Source of the DNA: Lepidurus packardi
Lineage: Eukaryota; Arthropoda; Branchiopoda; Notostraca; Triopsidae
Reading direction: 5' to 3'
Assembly (NCBI GenBank): GCA_023053545.1
Contig: JAKZAN010000001.1
Span: 4,918,565-4,982,564 of the forward strand
Length of the DNA stretch: 64,000 nucleotides
The position numbers were made by a program, and so were the translations under genes. The notes under the pieces were generated by a model. It worked only from the letters and a program-made list of their open reading frames with translations, had not been told where the DNA came from and did no database searches. Shown piece by piece: positions 1 through 10,752 of the stretch (the stretch's first letter is position 1; each line of letters begins with the position of its first letter).

Positions 1-924
1 AGCGAAGCCGCGATCAATGTATTCGTCAATAATATCTGTATAACGAGAGGCCAATGTTGGATCTTGCTTGAATCGACGTTCCAACATAAACAACCGACGT
101 AGAGCTTGATTTCTATTGTTCGGGAGGACGACGTCATCACTTTTCCACACAAGGCCAATCTCGTAGCGTTCGCCACTATGTCGAGTGGTGGTTTCCAGAA
201 TGGCCAGTGCTCGTGTTTCTTCTTGAGTTTTCGGATTATCGATGATCTTAACGCCAAGAGAATCAATGCTCCAGAAGTTTTGAACAGTGGCGTCAAGGTC
301 GGATTCGGGATTATTGCCATGGATGAAGTTGACATGAGGAAACACAGCGCCTTTGGTCCTTGCGGGTTGGGCAAACGATCCAACAACGCACCAACCAAAC
401 GGTGTTAACAAGGCTTGTAGTCCTCGTGATCCATCCAGTGGCTTCCGCATATCCAAATGCTCGTGGGCTTCCGGTACGTCCATGCCGATCAAAACGGTAA
501 CTTGCGTGGAGTCAATCAAAGGTATATCGAGGTTTGCTAAATGACTCCATTTCGATTTTTCGGTTGGCCAATTGATCTTTCTTCGGGACAGATTGAGTTT
601 CGGAACGGTGCTAGCTTTAGGTATTTTGAAGCAACAACGTCCATCCTTAGATGCGGCTTCGAAACTAACAGTTTGGCTCAAAAATTCTGGGTCGCTTCCA
701 TGGAAGGTACCCAGGCGAAGCAATCGAGATGGACCTTCGAGGTTAAGCTGTTTAGCTGCTCTTTCGTGAATTAGAGAAACTTCGCTTCCTGAATCCAATA
801 GCGCGAAAGTGTGGAATTGGCGTCCATTTGCTTGTAAACGAATCGGAACAATTGATAAAAGGATGGCCTCGCCTCGGCAGTTGAGGTAGCAGTGGTGCCC
901 ACATGCCCATGTGAAGTTGAAGCG
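1..924 (-). CDS. BEL/Pao pol N-terminus: aspartic protease and start of RT region (partial)
   Basis: This frame is open from just after a TGA at 925-927 to the left window edge. It overlaps the end of gag by about 150 nt in the -1 frame relative to gag. A retroviral-type aspartic protease signature (LLDSGSEVSLI) lies near 780-810, followed by sequence resembling the protease-to-RT linker of BEL/Pao polyproteins. I see no canonical X-XXY-YYZ slippery heptamer in the overlap. BEL/Pao elements usually have one long gag-pol frame, so a single-base mutation is the simpler reading. RT, RNase H and integrase would lie left of the window. Confidence 0.7.
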
Positions 925-2942
925 TCACTGGGCTTCCGGAAGGCCTGCTCTCCGGTCGTAGCTCGTCTAGGGAAGACTCTTTCAGCGCCGTGCAGCAAGG
1001 GATGATGGAAAGATTTGCAACCATCGGTTCCACATTCACGCTTTCGTTTGCAATCTTTCGAGATGTGTTGTTGTACGAGACAGCGAAAACAACATCCCTT
1101 TTCCTTGGCTAGTTGAGCTCGTTCGTTTGGGGTCTTCGATGACAACATGGGACAGCTAGCAGGGTCGTGCCTTTCATCGCAAAAACAGCATTTTCGTTGC
1201 GATGCGGAAAGGTCATCAGCGGTTGCCAATACCGTTGGAAAGGTGGGGTGTGCGGGGTATTTCGTCTGGCTCGGCTTCGGGTCATTCGTCCGTTTACCAT
1301 TGCCAGTGTTCTTCGGGACTGCGAAAAGGGGCCGGACCATCATCTCTGCAGTGACATACTCGTTTAACCAGTTGTCAAAGTCCCTGAGTGTGGGCGACCT
1401 AGTGGGGAGGATTTTGACGAGCTGTCTACCCCATTCACTTCGTAGTTTGTCAGAAAGTTTGTTCATAACTTGCTCCAGTATGCCACCAGAATTCAGCTCG
1501 TGCCCATAACCAGTATGATCGAGTGTGGAAGCGATTCCATGAAGCCTCATGGTGAAAGATTTGAGGGGTTCGAAGTTATCGGTATGAAGGGTTGGGAGAT
1601 CGATTAGATCGCGAAGGTAAGCACGAGAAACGAGACGTGGGTTACCGTATCGATGGTAAAGCTCTTCGAGTGCTTGCCAATAAAGTTGAGGGCTATGGAG
1701 CGAGTCTGCAATGCTCTGGGAGACGTTCGGGTGGAGATATGTACGAAGAAGAGTCAAACGATATGAATCGGAAGGGGCAACGTCATGAACGAGGGTCTTG
1801 AACGACGATATGAACATGGGCCACTCTTTCGGGTCGCCGGAAAACTTCTTAATATCTATTTTCGGTAAGTGAGCGCCAAGCCGGGATGGATTTGCGGATA
1901 ATAGCGGTGTAACCTCGCGTCGTTGGATCCAATCATCGGCTCTGGTAGCAACCGTGAAGTTTTGCGATGCCAACTCAGCGTGATTTAAACTTGCAGAGCT
2001 CGAAATCATGTTGGATGGTGTTGGGAATGAGACGGCTCGATTTGCGGGTGGTGTTCGGCGGTAAGTCGGACCCGAAGGACGGGGTATGAGCGATTCAAAT
2101 CCCATGTCCGATTGTTGTGGCAGTCGTTGGAACAATGGTGGAGGTATCTGTCGAATTCTTTCTGCGTTGGGGCTGTTGGTAGGAATTTGGGGTATCGGTT
2201 CTTCGTGGACCGGTACAGCTAGATTCGTTTCATCAGAACCAATCAGTCGGGAATTAGCTAGTGAGGAAACAGGAATCTCCCCATCTTCCTCGGCGCCTCT
2301 GCGAATAATATCTTCTTCCATTCGTCTTGCCTCTACCGTGTTGACCAGCCTCTGCTGCTGCCGCCTAGATTGTATTTCGGATTGTCGTCTCCGCATCTCT
2401 TGCAGCTCCTGATCCTCAGTTTGTTCTTGCACTTTATCGCGAACCACTTGTTGCAATTCCAACTCTGCTACAGCTCGCTGCAATTCGGCCTCTCGAAGAC
2501 GGGAAGACCTTGCAGAAGTGCGAGAGATAGATTGGGAAACAGTTGAAGATGCAATTGAAGATGCAGGTTCGCCGGCCCGTGCCTGAAGATATTGCTCCAC
2601 GTCTGCAAAACACTTGTTGGTCCTTTCTTCTACTCCTTGAAAGTATCGCTGCGCAGTTTTTAACCGTGAGCCTTCCAATCTCCGGGCGTGGATATATGTG
2701 GCGTGGTGGTTTACACATTCGTTCAACTGTTCCGCAACTTCACGTTGTAAAATACGTAAAGCGCCACGGCTGCCGCGATTTGCAATTAAATCATTAATTT
2801 CTTCGATAAACTTTAAGAGCTTCATCTTAGATTGGGTTCGGAGTTTCATAGCGGATTTTGGGTCGGGAACGTCTTCGGTTTCGTCTTCTTCATCCATGGA
2901 TGAGACGTCGACATCTATATCTTCCACGGGTCTACTGGCCAT
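771..2942 (-). CDS. BEL/Pao Gag-like protein (DUF1759 type, zinc knuckles)
   Basis: The 723-residue frame encodes the structural (capsid-forming) part of the element. Residues 1-60 are acidic then basic, and 150-220 are a charged Gln/Glu/Arg-rich stretch likely to be coiled coil. Residues about 360-460 carry the KFSGDPKEWPMF block typical of DUF1759 in BEL/Pao elements. Two cysteine-rich knuckles lie at about 585-597 and 617-642. The start at 2942 is the first ATG after the leader and gives an acidic Gag-like N-terminus. The last 50 or so residues run past the point where the protease frame opens, so the true coding path probably leaves this frame between 924 and about 870. It is not known to be functional. 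Confidence 0.8.
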   Translation of the reverse strand: MASRPVEDIDVDVSSMDEEDETEDVPDPKSAMKLRTQSKMKLLKFIEEINDLIANRGSRGALRILQREVAEQLNECVNHHATYIHARRLEGSRLKTAQRYFQGVEERTNKCFADVEQYLQARAGEPASSIASSTVSQSISRTSARSSRLREAELQRAVAELELQQVVRDKVQEQTEDQELQEMRRRQSEIQSRRQQQRLVNTVEARRMEEDIIRRGAEEDGEIPVSSLANSRLIGSDETNLAVPVHEEPIPQIPTNSPNAERIRQIPPPLFQRLPQQSDMGFESLIPRPSGPTYRRTPPANRAVSFPTPSNMISSSASLNHAELASQNFTVATRADDWIQRREVTPLLSANPSRLGAHLPKIDIKKFSGDPKEWPMFISSFKTLVHDVAPSDSYRLTLLRTYLHPNVSQSIADSLHSPQLYWQALEELYHRYGNPRLVSRAYLRDLIDLPTLHTDNFEPLKSFTMRLHGIASTLDHTGYGHELNSGGILEQVMNKLSDKLRSEWGRQLVKILPTRSPTLRDFDNWLNEYVTAEMMVRPLFAVPKNTGNGKRTNDPKPSQTKYPAHPTFPTVLATADDLSASQRKCCFCDERHDPASCPMLSSKTPNERAQLAKEKGCCFRCLVQQHISKDCKRKRECGTDGCKSFHHPLLHGAERVFPRRATTGEQAFRKPSDASTSHGHVGTTATSTAEARPSFYQLFRFVYKQMDANSTLSRYWIQEAKFL

Positions 2943-3189
2943 TTTCGATGAAATTTGTCACAATTCGAGTTTTCGAGATTCGGAGAAATTACAAATTTCG
3001 GAACGGATTTGTAAATTTCAAAACGAATGTGCGAATTTCAGAACAGGTTTCCCGGTCGATGCACCATGAAATGCGTGGAACGACGCATTGGACGAACGAA
3101 GTTTTAACGAAGGAAACGAGATCGGTGTGGTTTGTGACTAATTCTATATTTGCCCGATTGCCAGGCGAACAAACACAAAAACTAACAAA

Positions 3190-3729
3190 ACACTAAATTT
3201 CTATGCCACAATGCTTCGACGAATTTCGAGGCGATGTACGAGTTCGAGTTCGAGTTCGAGAGCACCTTTCACGAAAAACTAAAAAGTGACTGCCTGGGCG
3301 AAAAAGACAGTCTGTTAAATAGTCACAAGTCCTTTGTCTGTTAGATCCATGCGGAAAATGCCTTTCGCACATGTGTCTGCAGTTAGGTTTTTTGGGTAAC
3401 AAATCTTCTCAAGGGGTTCCATGCAAAGGGTACCCCTTGCCTAACTGTCAGTCGTCGGAGTCAATTTTCTGCCCAGTTTTACAACATAATAAACCGTCGC
3501 TGGACCTCTGGTTCCAGCCTCCACGAGAACGGGCAGCACCCGGCCCCGCTTAGGCATACCAGTTCGATGGTCAAGCGACGGACTGTCATAAAACAAAGGG
3601 TAAGTCGTGCAGTCAGGAAAGTGGTCTAACTGTCGCGGGTCGCACATTAAAATGATTATTCAAAGGCAATTCGTGCGTTTCGGAGTTATCCCTCCGACAT
3701 TGACTTGCTTCCGGATTCCATCCGGAACA
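3190..3729 (-). repeat. BEL/Pao 5' LTR and leader boundary (inner edge uncertain)
   Basis: The outer edge at 3729 is fixed by the break in homology with U2 and U3 and by the TGTT start on the minus strand. The inner edge cannot be fixed without the other LTR. A possible primer-binding TGG (minus) occurs near 3163, followed by the gag leader. A small GTTCGA hexamer repeat (about three units) lies at 3241-3262 within this interval. Confidence 0.5.
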
Positions 3730-3893
3730 ACGACAAAATTCCAGAATTCTGATAAAACAAAAACATTGCCGACTACATTGATCCGGATCTTATGGTGGTT
3801 AGTTTACCGTTTTATCTCCGGCCGGTTTTTTTACTTTGTTATCTTAAAAAAAAGAAATTGGAGCAGTTGGAAAATGCTAACTGGGTAGTTTCG
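3730..3893 (+). pseudogene. GTPBP4: NOG1/GTPBP4 pseudogene fragment, U1 copy
   Basis: Only the end of the NOG1 segment survives: the KIPEF block, two stop codons, the IADYIDPDLM block, a short intron, and the start of the next exon (KLEQLE) before the deletion junction shared with U2 and U3. The left part was separated by the BEL/Pao insertion, so the upstream exons should lie beyond the left window edge. NOG1 is a nucleolar GTPase of 60S ribosome assembly. This fragment cannot encode it. Confidence 0.75.
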
Positions 3894-3901
3894 ACATCAT
3901 T

Positions 3902-6490
3902 TATGGCCCTTGAAATTAAATCTGGAAGGACTTGAGAAGAGAATACAAGTTTGCCTTGAAATAAACTTTGAAATGACTTTTTACTCGTTTATTACTGCTG
4001 ATTTTGAAATGTTTTTGACTTTCCTTCAGTTCCAAATGAGCTGTTTTGCTCCCTCCCCCCGTAATACGTACTTGCGTATTTGTTGTACCCATAGAGCGCT
4101 CCCTGTAATACGTACTTGCTTATTAGAAATAGACGAAAGAACAATGTCTGAACCTTACAAATCGGATTTTCCGGATGCAAAGTCTACAAAACTTCTCTTA
4201 AAAGGTGCTCTCATCCATCCTATTCTTCAGAAGTAGCCCCTAATCACAACGCAGGGACCATCTTATTTTTACTCATACCCAAATCCTCCACATTTGGTGC
4301 CGTGACCAGGATGAGCCGCACAGAAACGAAGTCCATTGATTGAGTGAAGATCAAATCCTCTCTACTTTCTCAACCCATCGTTAATACCTTCCAAACAATG
4401 AATAACCTTGAGCAAGAAGACGCCCCCACGAAACAAGAAGCCACTGCTGATCTCCTGAGCTCCCTCGAAGAATACCTTCAAGACTTGAAAGTCCTTTATC
4501 AAGAAATCGAAGACAAGTGACCTCGAAGACGTCCTGAAAACTCATTTCGACGTCCTGAAAAAACTAAAGCAATCGTGGAATGGTCCCGACCAGTGATGAA
4601 TTGAGTAGTTTCCTCGATCTTCATACTATCGTCGATTTGTGAAAGGTTTTGCTGACATTGCCAAGCCGCTATATAAACTAACCGAAAAGAATGTTCCCTT
4701 TGAGTGGTCCGTGTTATGTGAGGAAGCTTTGACAGATCTTAAACGGCTCCTTTCTTCAACTCCTGTACTCGCTTTTCCTGATCTGTCCCAAACACTTCTA
4801 GTGGACAGCGACGCCAGTAATATTGGGCTAGGAGCCGTGTTGTCACAAGAAATTGACGCTGTTGAACGTCCTATAGCATATGCAAGTCCATGCTTGATGA
4901 GACCATTTACTGTGTAACGCGGAAGGAGCTCCTGGCAGTTAAATTTGCTGTAATGCAATTTAGCCACTCTCTTCTGGGGAGACCGGTTATGCTTCGGACG
5001 GATAACATTTGCCGTGGCCTGGATGAAAACTTGCAAGGAACCAACTGGACAGACTTTACGATGGCTGAACTTGTTTGAATCGTATCAGTTCACAATTGAA
5101 CAGTGGCCTGGACCAAAGCGTGGGAATGCGGATGCACTCACAAGAAGACCATGTTCACAATGTAGACGTTATGAAGGAGTGGACGAAGAAGAAAAGAATG
5201 CCACATGGACCACAACGAGATGTCGTGTTAAATCATGTGGAATTGGCTAGTGACGGTAGCGTCGTAGTAGCCCAGGAAGAAGACGAGGAGATGAAAATTA
5301 TCAAGAGATGTTTACAAGAACTTTATAAACCGTGTCTGCAAGCTATGAGTCAGCCGTTGCGGAGCTACTGGGCCCAAAGGAAAAATGTGAGTCTTCGTGG
5401 TGGCGGGTTTTACGGCGAATGGATTTCGACAAACCGATCTCAGCACCTGCCTCTTGTGCCTAAAGCGAAGCAAGATTAAATCTTCAGAAGTTACCACGGT
5501 GGTAATTCTGGGGCTCATATGGGAAGTAAAAAAATCTTAGAAAAATTGCGATCACGTTTGTATTGGCCCAAGATGCGGAACAATGTTGAAGGGTGGTGTA
5601 AAGGCTGCGTGACATGTGTGCAGCGAAATCCTCCATCCCAAAAGACTAGAGCGCCATTGAACCCTGTGCAACCTAGATTTCCAAGTGACATTGTAGCTAT
5701 GGATATACTGGGTCCTCTGCCTGAAACAGTAGGTCATTATCGCTATAGTTTGGTTGTCGGGGATTTGTTCCCAAAGTGGGTGGAGGCATATCCTATTCCA
5801 GATCAGGAAGCCAGTACTATCGCCACCAAGCTCTATGGGGAATACATGAGAAGGTATGGAGTGCCGCTTCAGCTTCATTCCGAGCAAGGTAGAAGTTTTG
5901 AATCAAGAACTGTGAGCGAAATCTGCCGGTTGCTCAAAATCAAGAAAACTAGAACTACTCCATACCATCCGGAGAGTGAGGAATTTATTGAAAGGGCCAA
6001 TAGGACGATTTTAGCAGGCCTCAGTAAACTCATCGACGAAGGTGATGAAACCTGTGTTGCCTAGTGTTTTACTTGCGTACCGGACGAGTGTTCAAAGTTC
6101 CTCGACTTTCACTCCTGCACGTTTACAATTTGGTAGACCGTTGTTCTTACCAGAAGATAGAGTTTTCGGTGGTGGTACCAGTTTCAACGTCTCAATACGC
6201 GGCAAAACTGGAGACAACTCTTCCTACCATTTTTGAACAAGCTCGAACACGGTTGGGATTTGCACAATGTTATCAGAAGATTTATTACGACAGCAAAACT
6301 TTAAACCAGCAAATCCAAATGGGGGACTCCGTTTGGCTCTTCAATCCTTCCCCGAAGAGAAGAAAGTTCCCCAAGTTTCACCGACCTTGGACGGTTATGA
6401 AACGAATTTCGGATCAAGTTGTCCACATTAAAAACACCATTTCGGGTGCATATGAACAATTTAAAGAAGGGACACCATTAAGGCGAGTGA
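3902..6490 (+). mobile_element. Ty3/Gypsy remnant with 5' LTR, U1 copy
   Basis: The order is LTR 3902-4292 (terminal TATGG...CCACA; the U4 copy keeps TGTGG...CCACA), a primer-binding-like TGGTGCCGTGACCAGGAT from 4295, a 40-codon gag stub at 4398-4520, then directly the RT thumb and RNase H (4620-5070, with VDSDASNIGLGAVLSQ), and integrase (about 5519-6480). Most of gag, the protease and most of RT are deleted. Several frameshifts and a stop at 5477 (shared with U2, absent from U3) break pol. The integrase core has AMDILGP for its first Asp, but the second catalytic position reads HSEQGR, that is Glu instead of the usual Asp. No 3' LTR is present. Confidence 0.85.
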
Positions 6491-6700
6491 TCATTATGCA
6501 AAGCCGGACTTTCGCTACCATTAAAGGTACCATTCCCGACAGGAAAAAAATAGACAAACGTTACACAATAAAATTTGTATTAAAGAAAATTCACTCGGAG
6601 GATACAAAAAATCACCACACAAAAATCACGATAATTTTCACGCAAAATACGGAAATTTCACTGAAACGAATAGCCAGACATCTTAGAACCCACATTAATG

Positions 6701-8233
6701 CTACGGTTTAGAATTTTGAGCGATAGCTTGACCGACTCGAACGATTTGCCCAAGCTGGACGGTAAATTTAAAGTCCTTGGGGACCTGAAAAATAAGGACC
6801 ATTGTAGAGCCAAAGTTAAATTCACCGAATACTTCACCTTTCTCCTGATGGAGACCCTCCCCGCCTGCACGTTCCTTGTGGAAGTTGTAGTCCGTCGTCC
6901 TGCGACGTCCGGCACGACAGTTTGTTTCCAATTCCTACAATACAAAGAAAAGAAAACTGTTAAGTCACTTTCAAAAACGCAAACTCGTCGACTAACTTAC
7001 TGGATCTTTATAGACTCGTATGGAGCCGACATTGGTAGCTCCGACCGCTGTCATTCTGAACAAGCCGTACTGCCACTGGCCAAAGTAAACGGCTCGCTCG
7101 TTGAGGGCAAGTAAGCCGGGGACCCATTTGCAAACGCTTGGGTTCACACTAAACATTTCCTCTAAGATAATATTCCGGTTAGTAACACCCTTTGTTGTTC
7201 TCATGGCGAATTACCTGGAAAGTGTCGCCGCAATGAAATATCCCATTCAACGGGGGAATGAAACCGATGGTAGTCCCCGGGCGCCAGATAGATGACACAG
7301 TAGTGGAGGCCGGAGGTTGGGGACCCTGTTGAGAGTTGCACCAGTTCAGAGGGTCCCAAAAACTGGCTCAGGGAGTAATACACCCCCTTCACCTGTCCCA
7401 ACAGTCCATTCCGGTCCACCGAGGCAAACGGGTGTTGGCCAGTCGTCCCCAGGTGCGCGACAGGGTCGCCCAGGGCAAGCTGCGATAAGCACGTACCTGT
7501 TAACCAAGATAAAAGCATATTAGGTACTTGATTCACATAGCAATTGCTACGCCAGATAGATACAGAAGATCGTATTAGTCAAAAGAAATTCCCTTAGGGG
7601 ATTGTATTGATCTTACCTTAAAGTCTCGCGCACAGGCATGCCACGAACGAGACAAAGCGATCCGTGGAGCAGCGTCATCTGTTAAAGAAAACACAAGTCA
7701 AGTGTTAGGGAGACTGAACCAAAGGTCCCATAATATATATCACGGAAAAATACGTACGTACAACAAACGTACATAGGAAACAACAACAGAAAAAAGCTGC
7801 TTAGGATTTCAGGAGAATTGGGCCATCCATGACCTCCAAATTTCAACAAGACGATAAGGACTTCGTTCACAATTTTTTATGGGTATTTCTGGAAAATAAA
7901 AACCGATTAGGACTCTGTTGCTTTCTTATCGAAAGGGAAAAACCATAGCACTCGCGGTTGAAACTATTTGGCTAAGCTTCTTCTAAGACTAGATGTACTT
8001 GAATGGTACACAAAAAGGCAAAAAACGCTTACCCATGGTCCAGGCAACCCGTACGAAATGAGGAACCTTCTAAGGTTGAAAAACTGAGGGCACAATACAC
8101 GAAAACTTTGGGAGAAAATGCAAAAGGCTCCTTCCTGGTTAACGATAGCAAGAAGACTTACCAAAACAAGTGACAACAATGAAAGTTATAGCGTCACTTG
8201 GCGTCACATCCGGGGTGGCCAGTTCATTGCGTC
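6701..8233 (-). pseudogene. PISD: Phosphatidylserine decarboxylase pseudogene, U1 copy
   Basis: PISD makes phosphatidylethanolamine in the mitochondrial inner membrane and is a self-cleaving proenzyme. Exons recognisable on the minus strand include one at about 7678-7620, a large one with [20 protein letters not shown]-type sequence at about 7500-7216, one with SMTAVGATNVGSIR-type sequence at about 7150-7007, and the last exon 6945-6701 with the NFGST self-cleavage motif (LGST in many homologues). Introns are retained, so this is not a processed copy. The exon joining FGVN...FFRRPLKPGARPI and the intron after it are deleted near 7430 relative to U3 and U4, which breaks the frame. The upstream end is cut by the env-Gypsy LTR. 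Confidence 0.85.
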
Positions 8234-8816
8234 TGTAGGAAACTGTTTTGAACGATTAAATTGTTTTGAGCGGTTGGGCGGAAGGCTGTGAGTTCTTTTT
8301 TCGCTCAACGGTAAAATCCCGTACAACTTTATTCAATATTTTCGTCGGTACAAGTCGTGTCACTAAGTCAATAATTCACTAGGTCGTCCATATGTCACAA
8401 ACGTTTTAACAAGATTGAAAACTACAACTTATACTAACTGGGCAGAGAGAAAAAGGGAGCGTAACAGATAGCGAGAGACTGAGAGCGACTGAGCCCCCTC
8501 GCCCCTTTTTAGCGGGGGAGCTCCTTCTATCTCGCTACAAGCGTTTATATACATGTTTGGCGTGGAATCTGCTGAATGGGCTAAATTATAAACAGAGGGA
8601 ATGTTCGGGCAAAACAGATGGACCGGATGCGTGAGAAGGAAATTAGCTAGTGATCTGACGCTCGGCATCCTGGATATGAGCTGAGAATTATAAGTCGGCG
8701 AAATATTGTCAAAATGTGGTCAGCGAAATGTGGTCTTGCTTAGTCATCGGAATTAAGTTTAAAATGATCGTTCTCCACATCGCATTCTTCTCTGAGAGAC
8801 TACGTCCCGTAGTACA
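8234..8816 (-). repeat. 3' LTR of the env-Gypsy, U1 copy
   Basis: The outer edge is defined by comparison with the uninserted U3 and U4 sites. The inner edge is inferred from TGTACTAC on the minus strand, which mirrors the TTTCCTACA outer end. On the minus strand a TATATAAAC promoter-like box lies near 8550-8542, followed by a G/C-rich stretch, which fits a U3-R junction inside an LTR. The inner boundary is uncertain because the partner LTR is missing. Confidence 0.6.
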
Positions 8817-9007
8817 GGTTTTCTTATGGGCTAGGTGGGTGGGATTAAGTTTTTCGGTCTATTTGTCGTTCTATGTCATCTACTTTTCGTTTGGCCGCCT
8901 TCAATTCGTCTTCCAAAAATTGTTTCAGTTGGTCTTGTCTCATCTTTAGGACTTCAATTTCCATAATCAATTCCGTGATTCGGGTGGTCATTGGGTGGTG
9001 TTCTAAG

Positions 9008-10710
9008 TCAGCAGCAACGGGGTTGCTCGTTCTGGTTGCCGTTTGCCGGGATCTCCCAGTCTTCATGTTGGTCCACGTTCTTCAATAAGTTCTTGACTTC
9101 GGGAAACAGCGAGTGGTCGAACGGGGTTAAGTTAGTCATTAAGAAAAAATGGGTCAATGAGATTAGGGTAATATTTGGGGTGTTGGCGGAAAGAGTGGAT
9201 TGTCCGGTAAAACTTGCGGGAATTGTAAAAGTTGGAGCTTGCAGTGAGCATTTCGGCGGCAACGTAAGTAATCCAACACCGGCTAGTTCGACTTTTCTTT
9301 CGGCAATTCGCATACTGATGTTTGAAAATTGGCATAACAAATTAGTCTGAAAACTGATTGGAGAGGAGTACAACCACTTGTTGTCTCCTATCGGTTTTAG
9401 GAAAATTCGGCTCCGACGAATAATATTAATTTCACAAAATTTGTTAATGGCTATGTTGTCGGCTAAGAAAAGCGAGATTGAGCACGAGTTACTGGATGCT
9501 TGGAGGATGATCGGATTTTGAGCTAAACACCAACGTTTGTCAAGACGTAAACAGGACGTTAAATCGGTTTGTTCAAATTCCATAAAGTTTTTGCGATCGA
9601 AGGAAACGGCTAAATAGTTGACAGTGGTTTTGAGGAGGGAGTAAGTGTTTGTGTCCGGAATTGGGGTTGGAAATGGGGTTAGTCGGAAAAGTTCAAATTC
9701 AGAGAAATGAGGGCTGATCGGAATTTCAATGAAAAGTCGTAAGCCGTTGCTTGTGGAAATAGTTTTGATCCCTGCTGAGCTATACAGTGTCCAAAAATTA
9801 GTGGTTTTAGAGTTTGTCATTATGGTCCAACCTGTAGGTAATCTGTTCTCTATTTCTTCAAGTATTGGGATTAATTTTATTGGAGGTATCAATTGTTTGG
9901 GTAGTCTTCCAGTTGCGATAAGTGTTAGATCGTCATTTAGATACTGGAGTAGATTATTAGCGAATTTTAAATTGATCTGGATTTCGGCATTAGCGGTGGT
10001 TAATTGTAATATGTTTTCGAGTGAATGGTCTGTTTCCTTGTGATATTGATCTATTGTTGTGCTGATGATTTTAATAGCTTCCGTAATATTTTTTATGGTG
10101 TTTTTGTTTCGGAGGGCCTCTTCATGGGTGGTTTGAATGAGAGATGCTTGTAAATCTTGAATGTGAGCGATGCTAGTCAATTTTTTCGTCATTTGATTTG
10201 CCTGCTCATTGATAGCCTGAAGATCGTCGTCACCGGCGGTACCAAAAAGGAAATGGAGTACTTTGCTTGCACCGGGAATTAATACGAAACGTTTATCGCG
10301 TTTGTTGGTCGTAATAGTTTGCCGGATGTTTGAAGTTTGTTTTTCATCTCTTGTAGATCTCTAAGGAACAGGTTGTTTTCTCTTGTAACTGTCATATTAA
10401 GAAGGGCGGTTAGACTTTGGGCTTGCAGATTTTTTATGTTCGAAATGTGAACGGTTTGAGTTTTCCCTAGAATGGAGGTTTCGTGGATATCGGTAATGTT
10501 GAATTCAACGGGGACTGGCGTGAATGTATGCAAGTACTGGTCAAGGTGTTCGATAATTTGGTCGTAAGTTGTTAGATCGACGTCAGCTACGAGTGTCCAT
10601 TTTGAGCTGGTTATGGTCAACTGATCTTCATATCGGATTAAACTTCCCAACGAAAGGCGGTAATGGTCTTGATTAAATTGAGCAACAAGTGGAAAGCAAC
10701 ATAAAGCCAT
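9008..10710 (-). pseudogene. Gypsy envelope-like fusion protein gene, frameshifted, U1 copy
   Basis: The frame is split into two open parts (10710-10279 and 10192-9008) by loss of one T in a T-run near 10327. The intact U2 copy gives 567 residues. The product resembles the F-type envelope proteins of insect errantiviruses and baculoviruses in layout: hydrophobic N-terminus, a basic furin-like site, then a hydrophobic fusion-peptide-like segment and heptad-rich helices. The upstream reading frame runs into a TTCATTTATAG acceptor-like sequence just after the pol stop, as expected for a spliced env mRNA. Homology is inferred from layout and motifs, not from a search. Confidence 0.7.
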
Positions 10711-10752
10711 CAGGGTAACAACTGTTCCGAAGATTGGACCTATAAATGAATT

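Larger units (their letters stand above)
1..3729 (-). mobile_element. BEL/Pao LTR retrotransposon, partial (right/5' part)
   Basis: The element reads right to left: 5' LTR region, leader, gag, then the start of pol, running off the left window edge. The right edge is placed at 3729 because sequence from 3730 onward matches units U2 and U3, which continue uninterrupted through the NOG1 exon there. Read on the minus strand the element starts TGTTCCGGATGG, as expected for an LTR. BEL/Pao is chosen over Gypsy because of the DUF1759-type gag core, paired CCHC knuckles and a DSGSE aspartic-protease motif. The 3' half and left LTR are outside the window, so the target duplication cannot be checked. 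Confidence 0.85.

Noticed and set aside
3241-3262. GTTCGA repeat as a CRISPR-like or satellite array
   Set aside because: Only about three hexamer units, inside a BEL/Pao LTR region.
6064-6711. 215-codon plus frame continuing past integrase
   Set aside because: Its first part is the frameshifted end of integrase, and its last 70 codons run into the 3' flank of PISD. It is not a separate gene.
6701-7114. Plus-strand 138-codon frame near the end of PISD (also in U2, U3, U4)
   Set aside because: It is antisense to the conserved last PISD exons and crosses their introns. The minus-strand reading has family-level conservation.
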